Positions 50,886 through 63,401 of a stretch of DNA of 64,000 nt are shown here, piece after piece. Origin of the DNA: Pseudomicrostroma phylloplanum (Eukaryota > Basidiomycota > Exobasidiomycetes > Microstromatales); contig BCHS01000016.1 of NCBI GenBank assembly GCA_039545275.1, positions 1-64,000 on the forward strand. Reading direction: 5' to 3'. Both the position numbers and the translations under genes were made by a program. The notes beneath the pieces are model-generated. The model saw nothing but the letters and a program-made list of their open reading frames with translations. It was not told the origin of the DNA and did no database searches. Position 1 is the stretch's first letter. Each line of letters starts with the position of its first letter.

Positions 50886-52898
50886 ATGGCGGCTCAATCC
50901 AAGCCATCGGCGAGGAGCCCCTCGGCATCATCTCAGAGTGGAATGCTACAGCTTGTACTTTCCCAAGCCGCGACTCTAGACAATGGTGAGATCTTTGCGG
51001 CTTGAGGGACGTCATACCGCGCCGAAGCTGACCCCGAGGGTACTNCCCCTTGCCCTGCCGCTACGTAGCCAAGACCGTCGTCTTCTGGTACCTCGTCTAC
51101 CGGATTGTTCTACGGTCATGGAGACATCTCAGGATCTACGGCGTCACCCCCACCCTATACCAAGGCTACACCGAACTGACAAGGGTAAGTGAAGGGCCTC
51201 AGGATGGCCTCACACCGAGCACTAGAGGGTCCCGTACTGACTTTCTCTCCTCCCGCCGGCGATTTAACAGAGAATCCTCACACTGTTGCTCAAGATACCA
51301 GCTGCCAAAAGGAAGGTAGACAAAGAGCTCGAGACGGCTACCAAGGACATCGAAGCTAAGCTTATCCCAAGACCCACCAACATCAGCATCAACGAGCGCC
51401 TGCCGCCGTACGGCAAGGACAAGCAATGGCTACGAGAGGAGCTGGTCCGACTGCAACGTTTGAGCCCTACCAGTAGCTCTTCAGCACCAAGCAAAGAAGG
51501 CATCGCCAATGCCATCGTCACAGAACAGGCCGGCGATGAGGACGAGGACGGCCAACGAGCATGGCAGGGCGGCAAGGTATCGGGAGCAGTCTATCACGGA
51601 GGACAGGAGCTTAGCGATATCATAGCAGACGCCATCAAGATGTTCCTCGTCAGTAACCCGCTCCACCCGGACCTCTTCTCTGGCGTTCGTAGAATGGAGG
51701 CCGAGATCATCTCCATGTGTCTCAGGATGTACAATGCTCCCCCACAAGCTTGCGGAACGACGACCTCTGGCGGCACAGAAAGCATCCTGATGGCCTGCAA
51801 GGCCTACCGAGACTGGGGCAGGAAAGTCAAGGGCATCACCCAGCCAGAGCTCATCATACCCGAATCGGCACACGCGGCGTTCCACAAGGCAGGGCAGTAC
51901 TTCGGTATCAAGGTTCATCAAGTCCCCGTGGACCGCCACTCTCGCAAAGTCATCATCTCGTACGTAGCCCGCGCCATCAATAGCAACACCATTGCCCTCG
52001 TCGGCTCAGCACCAAACTTCCCAGATGGAACCATCGATGACATCCCCAGTCTTGCTTCTCTTGCGAAGAAGCACAAGATCGGCATGCACGTAGACGCCTG
52101 CTTGGGGTCCTTCCTCGTTCCCTTTTTGGAGCGGGCAGGTTTGCCTTCTGAGCCCTTCGACTTCCGAGTGGCAGGCGTCACCAGCATCTCCTGTGATACG
52201 CACAAGTACGGCTTCGCCTGCAAGGGCTCCTCGGTGGTCATGTACTCTTCTCCCGACCTTCGAAAGCATCAGTACTACATCCAGCCAGACTGGTCTGGTG
52301 GAGTCTACGCCTCGCCGACGATTGCCGGAAGCCGACCCGGAGCGCTGATCGCTGGTACCTGGACCGCTATGATGTCTATGGGAGAGAATGGATACACCGA
52401 CAGTTGCAGAGAGATTGTAGGCGCTGCCAGGAGCATTGAGCAGGCTATCAGGGACGATATTCCCGACCTGATGATCCTCGGTAAGCCCCTCGTCAGCGTC
52501 ATTGCCTTTGCCAGTAGCGGAAGAGTCAACGTGTATGAGATTGGTGATCTGGTAAGTAGCGTGACCCTGTCTCACCCGGGCACAGCAGGCGAGCTCAGAC
52601 ACTAACGACTACCTGCTCTCGCCCCTCCCTCCCTCAGATGTCCAAGAAGGGGTACCACCTCAACGGCCTAGCCACCGACCCACCCGCCGTTCACATCGCC
52701 TGCACTCGCCTCACCATACCCATCATCAACGAGTTCATCAGCGATCTCAAAGAATGCGTCTCCGTCGCCGGCAAGGACAAGAAGGGTCCCAAGGGCTCGA
52801 TGGCTCAGCTCTACGGCCTGGGATCTAGCTCGGCTGTTGGACCAGCTCTGGTCGGGGAGATGGCGAGCCGATTCATTGATACGCTGACGAAGATGTAA
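50886..52898 (+). CDS. DPL1: sphingosine-1-phosphate lyase (dihydrosphingosine phosphate lyase)
   Basis: Exons 50886-50985, 51069-51184, 51271-52551 and 52638-52898 give 585 residues. An N-terminal membrane anchor lies in exon 2 (KTVVFWYLVYRIVLRSW), followed by the PLP-dependent group II decarboxylase-like domain: GKVSGAVYHG, HPDLFSGVRRMEAEI, CGTTTSGGTESILMACKAYRDW, ESAHAAFHKAGQYFG, HVDACLGSF and the cofactor lysine K384 in SCDTHKYGF. A C-terminal ADPPAVHIACT-like block (TDPPAVHIACTRLT) closes the fold. The enzyme cleaves long-chain base phosphates to a fatty aldehyde and phosphoethanolamine in the ER, the exit step of sphingolipid breakdown. One unresolved base (51045) falls in intron 1. Length and motif order match Dpl1. 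Confidence 0.95.
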
Positions 52899-55800
52899 GG
52901 TGCTGGCACGACCGGCCACCCGAGGACGAGGCGAGATGTGCAACAAGGATCTCTGCAGAGCGCAACAGCGCAAGGAAAAAAGGGGGATGTCATGGTCGAG
53001 AGGATCACATTTGGATTTCGGTTCGCATCGCATCAACACATTACAGACGGACGTGCTCTTTGTTCTATTCTCTATTCAATCTATGGTACGACTTATTCAG
53101 CACATCACACCTTGCCTGACACACCACTTCCACACTTGGCACTTCCGGTTCCATTCGGCTTCGCAACTACAGTGCGTCCCTCTAGTCCCTTCTCCGTGCA
53201 AGGAAGGGAGCAGGGGAAGGCAGGTCAGCATCACCCTCACACACCATGCGTCTCCGTTAGCATCACTCCCCCACCCGCTCCGCCTCTCTGGAAGGTCATC
53301 GAAGCCGGCATCAGGATTGCTCCTCTTCGGGCTCCGGGCCGTGGGCGAAGGGGTTGCGGAACGTAAGTGGTACAGTCAGCACGACGGCGGGGAGCCCCAG
53401 GAGCCCGACACAGCGGTTCGCTCGTTCGTGAGGACCTTACATTCTGCAGCGTGCGTGCAGAGCGTTGGGTATACAGCTTACCTTCCATCCGAAAGGACAG
53501 GTGTTCTTTGGGGTTCCCTCAGCACAGCAGGGAGACGAGCAGGTCCTTGCGGACCGAACTTGCTGGGATTTGCCGCTGCCCCGGGCCGCAAGTAGGTCCC
53601 TTTGCCTTGAGGACGCTTTGCTTTGCTCTCGAGACGAGCCGAGACCAAGAATCGAAGACCGAAGATCGAAGAGAAGAAGGAAGAAGGAAGAAGGGAGAGT
53701 TGCCGAACAGAGGCCGACCGGGCAAGGCAGAAGGGAAGCGGTGCCCTGTTTGCTCTCTTTCTGTGTCGGTCCTGCGGGTATTTTTCTTCAGGGCAACGAG
53801 CATCGAGGGGGTTTTAGTTGGGGCCGGTAAACCAGCCTGGTGCGGGCCGGAGCGGGGATACGGAGGCAAACAGGTACGGGTGGATCTTGGATTGAGGCGG
53901 CCGACAGGTACGTAAGGGGGGGAGCTCAAGTCTGGGCTTACCTCACTCTGTAGATGCTTCCTTGCTTGGGGTCACGGGGTGCAGCCAGCATCAAGGGAGA
54001 GTGCTTGCGAAGTGGGGGCGTACCAAGCCCCTGGTGATGCACTGAACCATTTGGTTCCGCAGAGGGAGAGCGGTCACTGTCACGAGGTCAGGTCAGATCT
54101 GTCAGGTTCTACGTGCGCTGCGCTGCTGGGGCAACGGCAGTGCTGCCTCTACTGCCGCGCACTTCGATGTAGCATGGATGACTCTCCCGGGCGAGCGGTT
54201 CATTGTGTGAGAGAAGATCGGCGGAACTGGGGCCGAAATGACAAGGACGTCTTTCACCCGTGACCGTAGAGTGTGCGAGGAAGAGGGCCGGTAGTGGTCA
54301 CGGCGGAGGAGTAGTGGGTGGAGTGGGCGGGACTATATTGCTCATCTCGCGGGCGGTAATCGACGGCGCATCGTGTCCCGAGGATTTGTCCGAAGTTGAG
54401 GAGCAGAGGAAGGGCAGAGAGCAATCACCCACACAGGAGCCACTTTACGCAAGGCACCTCCGATGCAATTGCCATGGAGATGTGGTGACGATGTGATCCG
54501 ACGCACTGCACCAGCCTAGTCGCCTCACGCGTATCCCGAGCCAGGTGAAGAAGACGAGGCAAAGCACAAGGCAACTCCAGCCCGGCATTCGTTCGTCGAT
54601 TCGTTTTAATGACGCTCTGTGCTCGTCGCAGGTGTCCTTCTTCACCTAAAGTAGCAGCAGAGATTCATCAACTCTCCCTTCTCTCCACGTTCACTCAAAA
54701 GACTCTGTCTCTGCTGCCGTCCATACTATAGGACCCCCCCATATCTCACAGACTACGATCATCTATCTATATCTGTACCAATTCCCCCCACCACTCGCAC
54801 ACCGCCAGCACTTCTTTCCCACCGCATTCACACCCGCACGAAGCGATTCACGCTCCCCACAACTATCGGCGATTGGATCGGAGACATCAACAGACGCCTT
54901 GGTCATCGAGACTGCTACTCTCCAACGCGCCCAGAGGCCATTCCAGACGCGCAGCCCAGTCCAGCCCAATCCTATACCCTTGCCCACGCCCGCGCCCAGT
55001 GCAACGATCCCAAGGCGGCCCATCATCCGCATCCTCTGCCGCGGCGCCACCTGTTCTGCGCTGGTTCACAAGGCAGTTGCTGCTCTTGCCATTTTCAACC
55101 CCCGGACAGGAAGCGTGAGTACTTTTGGGTCTCCGTGGTCCCTCCTTGCAGGGTTGCAGGGCGATAAGCGAGTCCGGATAGCGGTTTCCGAATTGAACAC
55201 CGATAGAAGCTCACCTCTCTTGCTATCTGGGCCCACTCTCCCGATCTAGCAAACAAAAAGAAGCCTGTCTCTTACGCGAGGCGCGCCACCGGGACTCGCT
55301 GTCTACCACCCAGCGCTAGACGACATTCTCACAAGCTGCAGGCGTCTGCAAGCTTCTGCACAGAGCCTTCGTCACAAGTCAACAAACCATTCTCTCGGTC
55401 TTGCACGGGGCTATTCGAAGCCCGTGTTTACGTCGCCCTACCTCGATTCCCCGTGGGCCAACGGAACAGTCGCCGACTCACCTCAGCTGAGACCAGACAA
55501 ACGCGGAAGCAGCCTTGCATCTCCCTGGTATCTCGTTATCGCTCCCCATCTGCAGTAAAGGCTTCCAGGAGATTCGAATATAAGCATCCAGTGCATTAAT
55601 CTCCTGCAGCTTCCGAAACGAGTCTGGCCCCTACAGGAAACTTGGGGCTTACCTTACCCCTTGCTGGGGCGACGCGCACACTGAGGCTGAGCCCGTCTGC
55701 CTGACTTCGCCTACCTTCCCCAATTGATCCGCTGCCGTGGGAAAGCAGCCCCCAGCCCTCAGGCCTCAGGCACTTGACAACTGGGCCGCACACGACAATC

Positions 55801-56561
55801 TCCCGCTGTCGGACCTCGCTTCCAGGCCATCCCCCTCACCCAGCTCTTTGACGGCCCGACGGCTCAAGCGAGTCACCTCTGCGGCGCCAGACCACTCTCG
55901 ACGCCACGCTCGCACGGACAGCTGTCATTAGTTTCAGCGAAGCTCCGCTGCTGCTGCTGCACACTGTCCTCAGGAGGAAGAGCCGCCAGTGACGGACCGA
56001 TCCACCCACGGCAGGCACGGCACCCGTCTTCTAGAAGGAGCGGCTTCCCACTCCGACTTATCGCATTGGGGCTCAGCACCGTGGAACCGCCGAAAAGTCT
56101 CAAACCTCCGGCGCAGCGTCTCAGACATCGAGTTACCACACCACGGCTTGTCTCGGAGGCAAGATTCATTGGCATCCCGTCCGATCATTCGTTCGCCGCC
56201 TTCCCGTTGGAAGTCGACTACGACCTCCGCCGCGTGTGCCGGACGCTCCGCTCATAGAGTGTGAAGGTACCGACGATCACCTCTAGCCGGGCCGCTACAG
56301 ACGCTGGAAAAGAAGACTGCTTCACGCTATCACTTGCTAGGCCGCCCTTCTTTCCGACGCTTCGGTCCCCGTTGCCCTGCTCACCCGCTTCACCCCGCCC
56401 ATAGATATCACCAAGTTTGGCCTACCCTCCCCCTTGCTCACCCCCTCTCAAAAGCACCCAGTGACTCGCTCATCAACATCCCCTCCTCCTCCACAGTTAC
56501 TCCCCCTCACTTTCGCACAAGCCGACATCTTGCTCCTGGCTGCCAACTCTGACAAGACTTC
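52899..56561. other. 3.7-kb non-coding region upstream of the homeodomain gene
   Basis: The longest gene-free stretch in the window. It has purine-rich blocks (around 53640-53700), G-rich stretches and, from about 56330 to 56560, a pyrimidine-rich leader-like segment before the homeodomain ATG. Open frames of up to 180 codons exist but are Arg/Pro/Gly-biased shadows with no domain. A long regulatory region or 5' leader for the homeodomain gene is the simplest reading. An undetected non-coding transcript is possible. Confidence 0.4.
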
Positions 56562-58367
56562 ATGGCGCTGCTACTGACACAATCTCCACGGACGACTCAC
56601 AGCAGTCATCACCAACACAGCAAGTCCTTTCAATTCCCTACCCCGCCTCTCCAGCGCTTCCAGATGGCCCCACCAGGCTCGAGCTCGGGCAGCTCAAGTG
56701 TCGGGCGCACGCCGGGCCCTTCGGTCCTCATGCCCTCGCAGGCTTCGCAGGCTTCGCAGCATTCTGCCCATTCCTCGTACAGCGGCACTCCAACACTGTC
56801 AAGCACGACCGTGCCCACCTCAGCGACATCATCGACCGCCTCGATCTCCAATCTTGGTCAAGTCCCTCGACAGGTTGCATCCGAGAGTGTTAACCGACAG
56901 CCCGAGGCTCACCCTTCGACGGACTCAGGACACGTCTGGAATTATACCAGCACCCCTACCGCTCAGAGATTAGACAATGCCGCAACACCCCGACCATCCT
57001 CTTCCGACGGTGTGTCGTCATACTCTGGAAATGCTACACCTGTCAACAGACATGCGATGGGTGGACCTCCCGTCCGTCCAGCCTTGACTTCCTTCAACTC
57101 TATGCCCAACCACGTCAGCATCGGCAGCGGTCTGCAGCATCATTACTCTTCGTATCAGCAGCAGCTGCCGCCTCTGCCACAACAGCATGAGCAAAACCTG
57201 CGGGGCACAGTCAGCCAGTACGACACGTCACCTCATTCTCATCCCCAGGCAGAGCTCAGTGCATCAGGACTGATGATCGGAAGTCAGTATGCCTCGGGTG
57301 TCAACGATGGGTACCATCCCGGGAGCATGCCTCCCACTGCAGCTCTTGGACCACCCACAGATGGCGTACGAGTGCCCTTCATTGGTGACGGCGCTTCGCA
57401 CTACCCTTATCAGTACCAGTCGCACTCCCAGCCCCACGACCACTTTGTCGGCGCGGGAGGAGACGAGGGCAACATGGCCGACTACGAGAGCAATGATCTC
57501 AGGCGTGAAGGTGGTTGGAACCCCTTCGAAGTCAAGCATCGAAGGAGGACTACCAAGGGCCAGTTCAGGGTCCTCGAGGACACTTTCCAGAAGACTCCCA
57601 AGCCTTCGAATGAGGTGCGCAAAGCCATCAGCGAGCAGCTGGACATGCCTCCTCGTGCTGTGCAGATCTGGTTCCAGAACCGCAGGGCAAAGGCAAAGAC
57701 TGCCATGAGGAAAGCAGCAGCAGCCGCGGCGGCAGCAGGTCGCCCTCACCATCACGCAGCACTCATGGCCAAGCAAGACGAGGACGACATGAACGCACTC
57801 GCTGGTCCTTCGTCTTCTGACGCTCCTCCTTTCAATCGAAGAATCAGCGGGAACAGTGGCAACAGCACTGGCACTTCCTTCTCTGACCCCTCGGACCCCG
57901 GCTGGAAGGGCCACTCTGCTGTCCTTGGAAACAGGCCGCTGCAGGCAAAGTATCCCTACCAGCAGGGCCTAGGAGGCCCCATGGACGGTCGACGACTGTC
58001 GTCGTCTGCCATCGACGCTCATGGGTACATCTCTCCCCCTGGAATGGGACAGCAGTATGGTCAGCAGATGCAAGCTGCTTGGCGCTCGCAGCAAGGTCCC
58101 GGATCTGTCCCCATGTCGGGTCCCAGTCAGTCATACCCCTCCTACAGGCCCGGGATGTCAGGTCACACCAGCCAGGACCTCTACAGCTCTCCTAACCACA
58201 TCACCTTTGGCTCGGGAGCAAGCTATGAGATCTCTCGAGATGCGTCTCAGCATTCAGTCCAGCAAGCAGCCGCGTACCATCAACAGCCTGGCTCTTACTA
58301 CACTACTGCGCCTGCGCCTGCGCCTTACGACCTCTCTGAGCGATCTTGGAGGCACGAAAGGGAGTGA
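56562..58367 (+). CDS. homeodomain transcription factor
   Basis: Single-exon 601-residue protein. A homeodomain lies at about 326-382: HRRRTTKGQFRVLEDTF (helix 1), KPSNEVRKAISEQLDM (helix 2) and PRAVQIWFQNRRAKAKT (recognition helix with the invariant WFQNRR). It has a classical 60-residue spacing, so it is a typical (non-TALE) homeodomain like fungal Yox1/Phx1-type regulators rather than a mating-type factor. The N-terminal 320 residues are Ser/Thr/Pro/Gln-rich and the C-terminal 200 are Gln/Ser/Gly/Tyr-rich, with a poly-Ala run directly after the homeodomain. The protein is expected to be nuclear. An upstream long leader is likely. No target is predictable. Confidence 0.92.
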   Translation: MALLLTQSPRTTHSSHHQHSKSFQFPTPPLQRFQMAPPGSSSGSSSVGRTPGPSVLMPSQASQASQHSAHSSYSGTPTLSSTTVPTSATSSTASISNLGQVPRQVASESVNRQPEAHPSTDSGHVWNYTSTPTAQRLDNAATPRPSSSDGVSSYSGNATPVNRHAMGGPPVRPALTSFNSMPNHVSIGSGLQHHYSSYQQQLPPLPQQHEQNLRGTVSQYDTSPHSHPQAELSASGLMIGSQYASGVNDGYHPGSMPPTAALGPPTDGVRVPFIGDGASHYPYQYQSHSQPHDHFVGAGGDEGNMADYESNDLRREGGWNPFEVKHRRRTTKGQFRVLEDTFQKTPKPSNEVRKAISEQLDMPPRAVQIWFQNRRAKAKTAMRKAAAAAAAAGRPHHHAALMAKQDEDDMNALAGPSSSDAPPFNRRISGNSGNSTGTSFSDPSDPGWKGHSAVLGNRPLQAKYPYQQGLGGPMDGRRLSSSAIDAHGYISPPGMGQQYGQQMQAAWRSQQGPGSVPMSGPSQSYPSYRPGMSGHTSQDLYSSPNHITFGSGASYEISRDASQHSVQQAAAYHQQPGSYYTTAPAPAPYDLSERSWRHERE

Positions 58368-59308
58368 GGGCTGCAAGACTGGTGTACGAGTCCCTCCTCT
58401 TCCTACGACCACGACGACCTCGACGGTAGACAGAGCGACTGCTCTCGTCCTTCAACGCCGCCATGCGAACCCTTCCCCATGATACCTTAGACCACCATCC
58501 CCTCGATCACCATCATCACTACCACCGACTAGACCACCATTTGCTTCTTCATCCTCATCGCCAATTGCGTTGCTCATTTGTGCTGTTACTGCTCATCGTC
58601 TTCTTTCCTCAGTCACCGTCCCTTGTCATTCTTAATCTCGCCCCTCATATCCGCTTCCTGCTCTGTTCTCCGCTTGAGTCATACCCCCTTTGAGACTTCA
58701 TTTCTTCCAGATTTTTCCCCTCTAGTCTTTCTTTTCACTAGATGTGCTTCTATCTCTGATGCACCTGACGACCATTAATCTGACACTTCTGTCTATGAGA
58801 TCTCATTCCTTGTGGGTGTGAGTGCAATGGACACTCTGATGTGATCGACGATAGAGGCGAGTGGCCGGCCCCCCCCCATCACCCACCATCTCGGCCCGGG
58901 TGAACCAACCCCGCGGTGTCCCGGCGCAGAGCAACACCTGGCCTGCATGGGCGCGCCCAGTGCACCCACAGCCAAGACGGACAGGCGGAGGGAGATGCAC
59001 TTTACGGCCTGGCGCCCTTTCTTGTGACGCGCCCATCCTTGCCTGCCTCTTCCTCTGCCTCTGCCGCCTGCTTCAGTCCTTCTTGTCCACCTTTAGTGCC
59101 GTCTAGGAAGCCACTCCTTGCTTCCTTCCGTGCCGGTGGTGCCCCTCGAGGCGTGCTCCTAATCTCCTCTCATCACACCTTGAGCACCCGCTCCGATCAG
59201 TATACCCCTTAAACCCCTGATCCTTTCCATTGCCTCGTCCTACTTGCCGCACATCATACCCGCCTTCGAACCAAGATACCATCCTCCACTCAGCAGTTCT
59301 TCAGCGCA
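58368..59308. other. intergenic region, homeodomain 3' flank / coiled-coil promoter
   Basis: About 940 bases. The first part (58380-58760) is C/T-rich with CAC/ACC runs and looks like 3' UTR; the second part is the promoter and leader of the coiled-coil gene. No gene is supported. Confidence 0.4.
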
Positions 59309-62300
59309 ATGGCAGGATCAGCAGAAGAAGTGGTAGAGCGTACAGGCGCTTCTGCCACCTCTCCTCCTCCGCCAGCCCCTTCTTCTGACAATGGACCATC
59401 CTCGTCCCAGACCTCCATCAAGCACTTGGCCAGTAGCGAGAGCGGAGAGACCAAGCCCGTAGTCTCGCCGCCCAGCGCAAGTGCCGGGGAAGCCAAGGTG
59501 AGCAGATGAGCTGATGGTGGGCAAATCCTAGGTCTGGTCAAGCTACTGATCCTTAAGTCACTTCACCTGCCTCGCTTTAGAAACCGCTCACCACCACCAG
59601 CACGACCAATGCCACTACTGCCACTACCAAGCCACCAGCTGTCGTTCGCCGGATCAGTACCGTCGGCTCTGCCACAGGAGGCCCGGCCAAGGTTGCACCC
59701 CGCGCCTCGGTAGCCCCTGGCGCTACTCGAGCCACGGGCCCTACGGCAGCGGCAGCGGCAGCGGCTCGCGCTGGAGGTACCACCACTGCCGGCCGCTCGT
59801 CCGTTGCGCCTTCGTCTTCCAGCTCAAAACCACCAATGTCCTCCGTCACCGCTGCCAGGAGGCCATCTGCTGCTGCCACTACTAGCGCTGTGGCCACCAC
59901 CACGGCCACTGCTCGACCTACTGGGACAGGGGCTACTCCTGTCAAGAAGCCAATTGGCACCACCACGACCACCCGACCTCCTCTTACCGGGCCGAGGAGC
60001 TCCGGTGCGGCTTCTACTGCTCCTGTCCCAGCCTCAGCCGCAGGTCGAGCAGGAAGCGTCGCCAGTAGTCGAGCCGGGGGGACGGCTGCTTCCACTACTG
60101 CTCGCCCTGCTATATCCAGTCGCCCATCGCTGGCTTCGGCAAGCTCTTCTGGAACCTCTGCGACTGGAGCCAAGAAAATGGTCACTGCAGCCGAGCTCAA
60201 GGAGCGTCTTACCAAGACTGAGGCTGATCTGGCGGAAAGCCAAGAACAGCTTGTTCGGCTTCGTGAAGAGCTCGAGGCCAAGGAGGAGGAGCTCTTGAAG
60301 AAGACGCATGCTCTGGATGTAGCTGAAGCCAAGGCCGCCAACGGTGAAGCAACAGGAGGAGCCGATGAGAAAGAGGCTGACGAAGGCGCAGCTGCAAGCG
60401 CGGCGAAGCAAGTGGAAGAGCTCTCGGCCAAGCTAGCCGAAAGGGAAGCGCAGATCGAGACGCTTGAAAGCGACCTCAGAGCTATCAAAGACGCTAAGGA
60501 TGGCGAGAAGGACGCAGAGCTTAAAGTCGCTGAAGGGAAGGCCAAGAGTCTCGCCGAGGAGCTCGAGGGCACCCGCAAGTCACTCGAGGCAGCAGAGAAG
60601 AAAGTGCAAGAGGCATCTGCTGCCCCCAAGGAAGACCCTGAGGCTGTCAAGGAGCTTCAGAACGCTCGCGAGGCAGTCAAGGCACTTGAGTCGGAAGTGT
60701 CATCACTGAAGGAGCAGAAGGCAGACCAGGAGAAGACTTCAAAGAATCATTCCGATGAAGTCACTGACCTCAAGAATAAGCTCAAGGCAGTCGAAGACGC
60801 ACTGGCGGTTGCTCAGAAAGCTTCAGAGGGTGACCAGAGCAAGGCCGCTGCGGACGCTCAGAGTAAAGAAGAAGAGATTGCAAGGCTTCGAAAGGAGACT
60901 TCTCAGCTTCAAGAGGCCGCCGAGAGCTCCAAAGATCAGCATCAGAAGGAGATCGCAGAAGCTACAGCCGCAGCAGAAGAGGCCGCTCGAAAGAAGTCGG
61001 ACGAGGCTCATGCTGATGAGTACGAGAAGCTCAAGGTAGAGCTGGGACGCGCTCTCTCCTCTGCCACCTCTCATCAATCCAGAGCTGTCGACGAAGCCCT
61101 GCAGAGGCAAGCCCACGAGCATCAGGTGGCCCTGACCAAGGCGGTTCAAGAGGCCCAGAGTAGGCTGAAGAGCAGTCTGGCTGATGAGCATCAGGCTGCC
61201 GTCACTGATATGCAAGCAGCGCACGGCACCGCGCTGAGCAAGCTCAGGGACGAGCTCGAAACGAAGAGGAAGGCCGACGAAGACGATGCGAAGAAGGCGG
61301 GTGATCTGAGCAGCGCTGCCGAGGCGGCTTTGCAGAAGAAGCTGGTTGAGCTGGAGAACGAGCACGAGGCCAAGAGCAAGGCTGCAGAAGAAGCATTTGA
61401 GCAGCGACTGTCTCAGAGGATCGCCGAAGCCAGGGCGGAGACTGAGAAGGCTCATGCTGAGAAGCTGCGCGAGATCGAGAAGAAGAGCAATGCTCAGCTG
61501 GGAGACTTCAAGAGCCAGCACGCCGCTCAGATCGAGTCACTCAAGACTGAGCATGACAAGAAGAACAAGTCTCTCGCGACCGAACATGATAACAGCATGA
61601 AGTCTCTGACTGCTGAACATGACGGCCAGATCAAGTCCCTGAAGGCGGAACACGACAAGAAGCTTAGCGAGGCTGCCACTGCTGGTGATTCTTCGAGCGC
61701 TGCAGTCAAAGCCGAGGCTGAGGCTGCAAAGCAAGAGCTCCAGAAGGCGACTGCTGAACTGAAGAAGCTCTCGGATCAGAAGACCGAGGCCGAGAAGCGG
61801 GTCGCATCATTGGAGAAGTCTCTCTCCGAGGCCAACAAGTCGATTGCCGAAGCGAAGAGGACAGCTGTAGACGCTGAGGAGGTGAAGAAGCTCCGCCAGC
61901 AACTTCAGGACAGTCAACGCGAGGCTCAAGATCACCAGAATGCTCTGCAACAGGTGAACCAGATGTTTGCCGAGCAGATGCAGATGCAAGACAAGGAGAA
62001 TAGTACCCGTGCTGAGAAGATGGACAAGGAGAGGGGCGAGCAGACTAGAGCTCTTGCTGAGAAGCGAGCACAGGAGATTGGAGAGATGAGAAAGTCTCAC
62101 GAGGCTGAGATTGCCAAGATCCACAAGAAGCACGACGAGGCTGTACAGCTCCTCAGTAAGAAGCAGACGGAAGCGACAAAGCAGCTCTCCTCGCTGCAGG
62201 ACAAGTTCCGGGGAGTAGAGCGGGACAGGGACGAGGCGCGTCGTCGCGCCGCCGAGGTAGCCGAGGAGCTCAAGAATCTCGCAGCTGCCTCGGCCAATGG

Positions 62301-62697
62301 CAGCAACGGCGCTTCTGGCCCTCAGCCGCCCGATGCGAGCGAGCTAGAGGTGCTGCACAGCAAGCACAATGCCCGTATGCAGACACTGGCCAAGACGCAC
62401 TCGGAGCGAGTGGCTGTCCTCGAGGGCCAATTGAAGACTTCGCAGGAGAGGGTGTACAGCCTCGAGAAGGATCTCGAGGGGAAGAAAATGGAGCTGCAGT
62501 TCCTCTTGCAGGAGAGTGGAGCAGGAGCGGGAGCAGCGGGAAGAAAGAGCAACGATGGCAATGGCAATGGCAATGGTACTCCGCAGATGGAGGCTGCGGC
62601 CCGTGCGGACAAGTTGAGGGAGGAAATTGGAGGAATCGAGGGGAAATTGAGGGAGAGGGGCGTGCCAGTGGGGCCTGAGGCAGCTGGGAGGCAGTGA
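59309..62697 (+). CDS. long coiled-coil protein of unknown function
   Basis: Two exons, 59309-59497 and 59581-62697, phase 0, 1101 residues. The first 260 residues are Ala/Thr/Ser/Pro-rich with many Arg and look disordered. From about 265 to 1020 the sequence is almost continuous heptad-type coiled coil rich in Glu, Lys, Ala, Gln and Leu, with a hendecad-like 11-residue repeat in SL..EHD units (four copies). A short Gly/Asn-rich break near 1030-1060 precedes a final short helix. No motor, CAP-Gly or other catalytic domain is visible. The basic Ser/Pro-rich head plus rod resembles microtubule- or Golgi-associated tethers, but that is inference. Specific family not recognised. Confidence 0.8.
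61537..61668. repeat. four tandem 33-bp (11-residue) coiled-coil repeats
   Basis: Four diverged 33-bp units inside the coiled-coil gene encode SLKTEHDKKNK, SLATEHDNSMK, SLTAEHDGQIK and SLKAEHDKKLS. An 11-residue period is a hendecad, which changes supercoil handedness locally. Confidence 0.85.
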
Positions 62698-63401
62698 GCG
62701 GAGGAGCGAGTCCGTAGACGCACTTCGGACGACCTGATCTGGTATGATCTTTCAGCCAGTCACTCCTGATACAAAGACACACGAAACTTGTTCATATTCC
62801 ACCGCCTTTCGTCTTGTTACCCCCATGAGCTCAAATCAACTGGGGATCCGACTTTCAACAATCATCCTATCAATCTCTCACTGCCTGCTGCGAACCCCTG
62901 CGAGACTTTGCTCTGCCAAGACATTCGACAAGCCTGTTGAGCCTTGAACCTTTTGCCTTTTGCGGCTCGAAGGGACGTCTGGTAGCCGCGGAGATACAGG
63001 GGCAGGGGATGAGGGGTTTGCCTCAGCAGCGGAGAGCAGAGAGGGGATCGCCCGCTTCGCTTGCTCGGTCTCGAGCAGCATGTTTACCCCCTGCGGAAGA
63101 GTCGACTGGCGTAGGCCGTAGCTCGTAGCTCGTAGCTTGTGGCTGGTGTGTTCTGGCTCTCAAGTGAGCAAGATCTCATCGATTGCGGCGGGCAGCGTCT
63201 GCAACTGCGCCGATCAAGTTGAACCTAGGCAAGGCAGTGTACACAACACCGTCTCCTTTCGCTTTTGCGGAGCAGTGCCTGTAATTGGGAGCGCTCAGTC
63301 GTCCTGGACGTATCGCCGCCGTAGTGTACGGTACTTCTTCAGGGAGTAGAGCGTTTCCGTTTCTGTAGGCGCGAGGTACAGGGGATGTAAAAACGTAAGC
63401 A
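62698..63401. other. convergent 3' region, coiled-coil / LYR protein
   Basis: 700 bases between two convergent stop codons. It includes a short CGTAGCT triplication near 63112-63138. Both 3' UTRs should lie here. No gene is supported. Confidence 0.4.

Noticed and set aside
53367..53915. 182-codon open frame in the long intergenic region
   Set aside because: Composition is Arg/Gly/Pro/Ser-biased, no domain or consistent splice pattern; most likely chance in GC-rich DNA.
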